DNA from: Acidobacteriaceae bacterium
GTDB lineage: Bacteria; Acidobacteriota; Terriglobia; Terriglobales; Acidobacteriaceae
Length of the DNA: 5,355 nt
NCBI GenBank assembly: GCA_003165455.1
Contig: PLUJ01000213.1
Coordinates: 2,335 to 7,689, forward strand
Direction of reading: 5' to 3'
In this document: positions 5,060 through 5,355 of the stretch, piece after piece
Layout of the letters: the number at the start of each line of letters is the position of its first letter
How positions within the stretch are numbered: position 1 is the stretch's first letter
Notes under the pieces: generated by a model
What the model was told of the DNA's origin: nothing
The model's input: the letters and a program-made list of their open reading frames with translations, nothing else
Databases searched by the model: none
Translations under genes and position numbers: made by a program

Positions 5060-5355
5060 GTGCCCCCTGACAAATTCCGCGTAGCCCTGGTACAAATGTC
5101 CTGCGGCCCTGATCCCGACCAAAATCTTGCGAAAGCTCTGGAACGCGTTGCCGACGCGGCTGGACGCGGCGCCCAGGTCGTCTGCCTCCCGGAACTTTTC
5201 CAGACACAATATTTCTGCCAGCGCGAAGATCATGCGCTCTTCGATCTCGCCGAACCGATTCCTGGTCCGTCTTCTGGCAAACTTGCCGCGACCGCGAAAC
5301 AGCACGGAGTCGTGCTGATTGCATCTCTCTTCGAGAAGCGCGCTCCCGGCATCTA
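5060..5355 (+). CDS. aguB: N-carbamoylputrescine amidase, N-terminal part (gene continues past window)
   Basis: The first 98 residues of a nitrilase-superfamily (carbon-nitrogen hydrolase) protein are visible. The family opens with FRVALVQMSC (6-15), then has the catalytic glutamate in VVCLPELF (40-47; Glu45). The continuation QTQYFCQRED (48-57) is characteristic of N-carbamoylputrescine amidases, which hydrolyse N-carbamoylputrescine to putrescine, CO2 and ammonia in the agmatine route. The later catalytic Lys and Cys lie beyond the window (the family is usually about 290 residues). GTG at 5060 is the first possible start after an in-frame TGA at 5021-5023; AAGGA at 5046-5050 precedes it by 9 nt. 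It is divergent from the DHS-like gene, with 134 bp between start codons. A different amidase of the superfamily is possible but less likely given the YFCQ-ED motif. Confidence 0.9.
   Translation, partial: MPPDKFRVALVQMSCGPDPDQNLAKALERVADAAGRGAQVVCLPELFQTQYFCQREDHALFDLAEPIPGPSSGKLAATAKQHGVVLIASLFEKRAPGI

Noticed and set aside
4985..5324. Two minus-strand frames over the start of aguB
   Set aside because: They are shadows of the amidase frame, whose catalytic-site motif is unmistakable.
1..5355. Mobile element, CRISPR, toxin-antitoxin, phage or defence system
   Set aside because: No transposase, integrase, spaced identical repeats, or defence-family motif was found in any frame I read.

Overview
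The window looks like a chromosomal segment of a GC-rich Gram-negative bacterium, most likely an acidobacterium (Acidobacteriota). Three things point there: a small DUF2934 protein, a family I know mainly from that phylum; a POTRA-rich Omp85-type protein and a beta-barrel-like protein, which imply an outer membrane; and a deoxyhypusine-synthase-like gene beside a putrescine-forming amidase. The phylum is an inference from gene content, not from a marker gene. I see no rRNA, tRNA, CRISPR array, insertion sequence or integrase.

Left part (1-2337), all on the minus strand. A small all-helical protein of unknown function (1999-2337) is followed by an exported Cys-type glutathione peroxidase (1353-1931). 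Then comes an Omp85/BamA-like protein with a signal peptide and tandem POTRA domains (1158 down to 1), whose C-terminal part lies outside the window. The peroxidase has its own perfect TATAAT -10 box, with a 12-bp palindrome over its -35 region. The POTRA gene has a 17-bp-spaced promoter candidate and a roughly 130-nt leader.

Middle part (2338-3749). A 311-bp gap without a convincing gene leads to a plus-strand gene for a secreted, probably beta-barrel protein (2649-3239). It converges, with a 21-bp gap, on a minus-strand DUF2934 gene (3261-3554) that starts with GTG behind a strong Shine-Dalgarno. An AT-rich 195-bp intergenic region with three small inverted repeats follows.

Right part (3750-5355). 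A deoxyhypusine-synthase-family protein (minus, TTG start at 4925) is divergent from the 5' end of an N-carbamoylputrescine amidase gene (aguB, plus, GTG start at 5060, running off the window). Bacteria lack eIF5A, so this pair is best read as a polyamine module: AguB makes putrescine from N-carbamoylputrescine, and the DHS-like enzyme may transfer an aminobutyl group to a polyamine acceptor. The residue aligned with the catalytic lysine of eukaryotic DHS is Arg here, so the exact reaction is open. This module is the most interesting part of the window. I found no evidence of a wholly novel multi-gene system.
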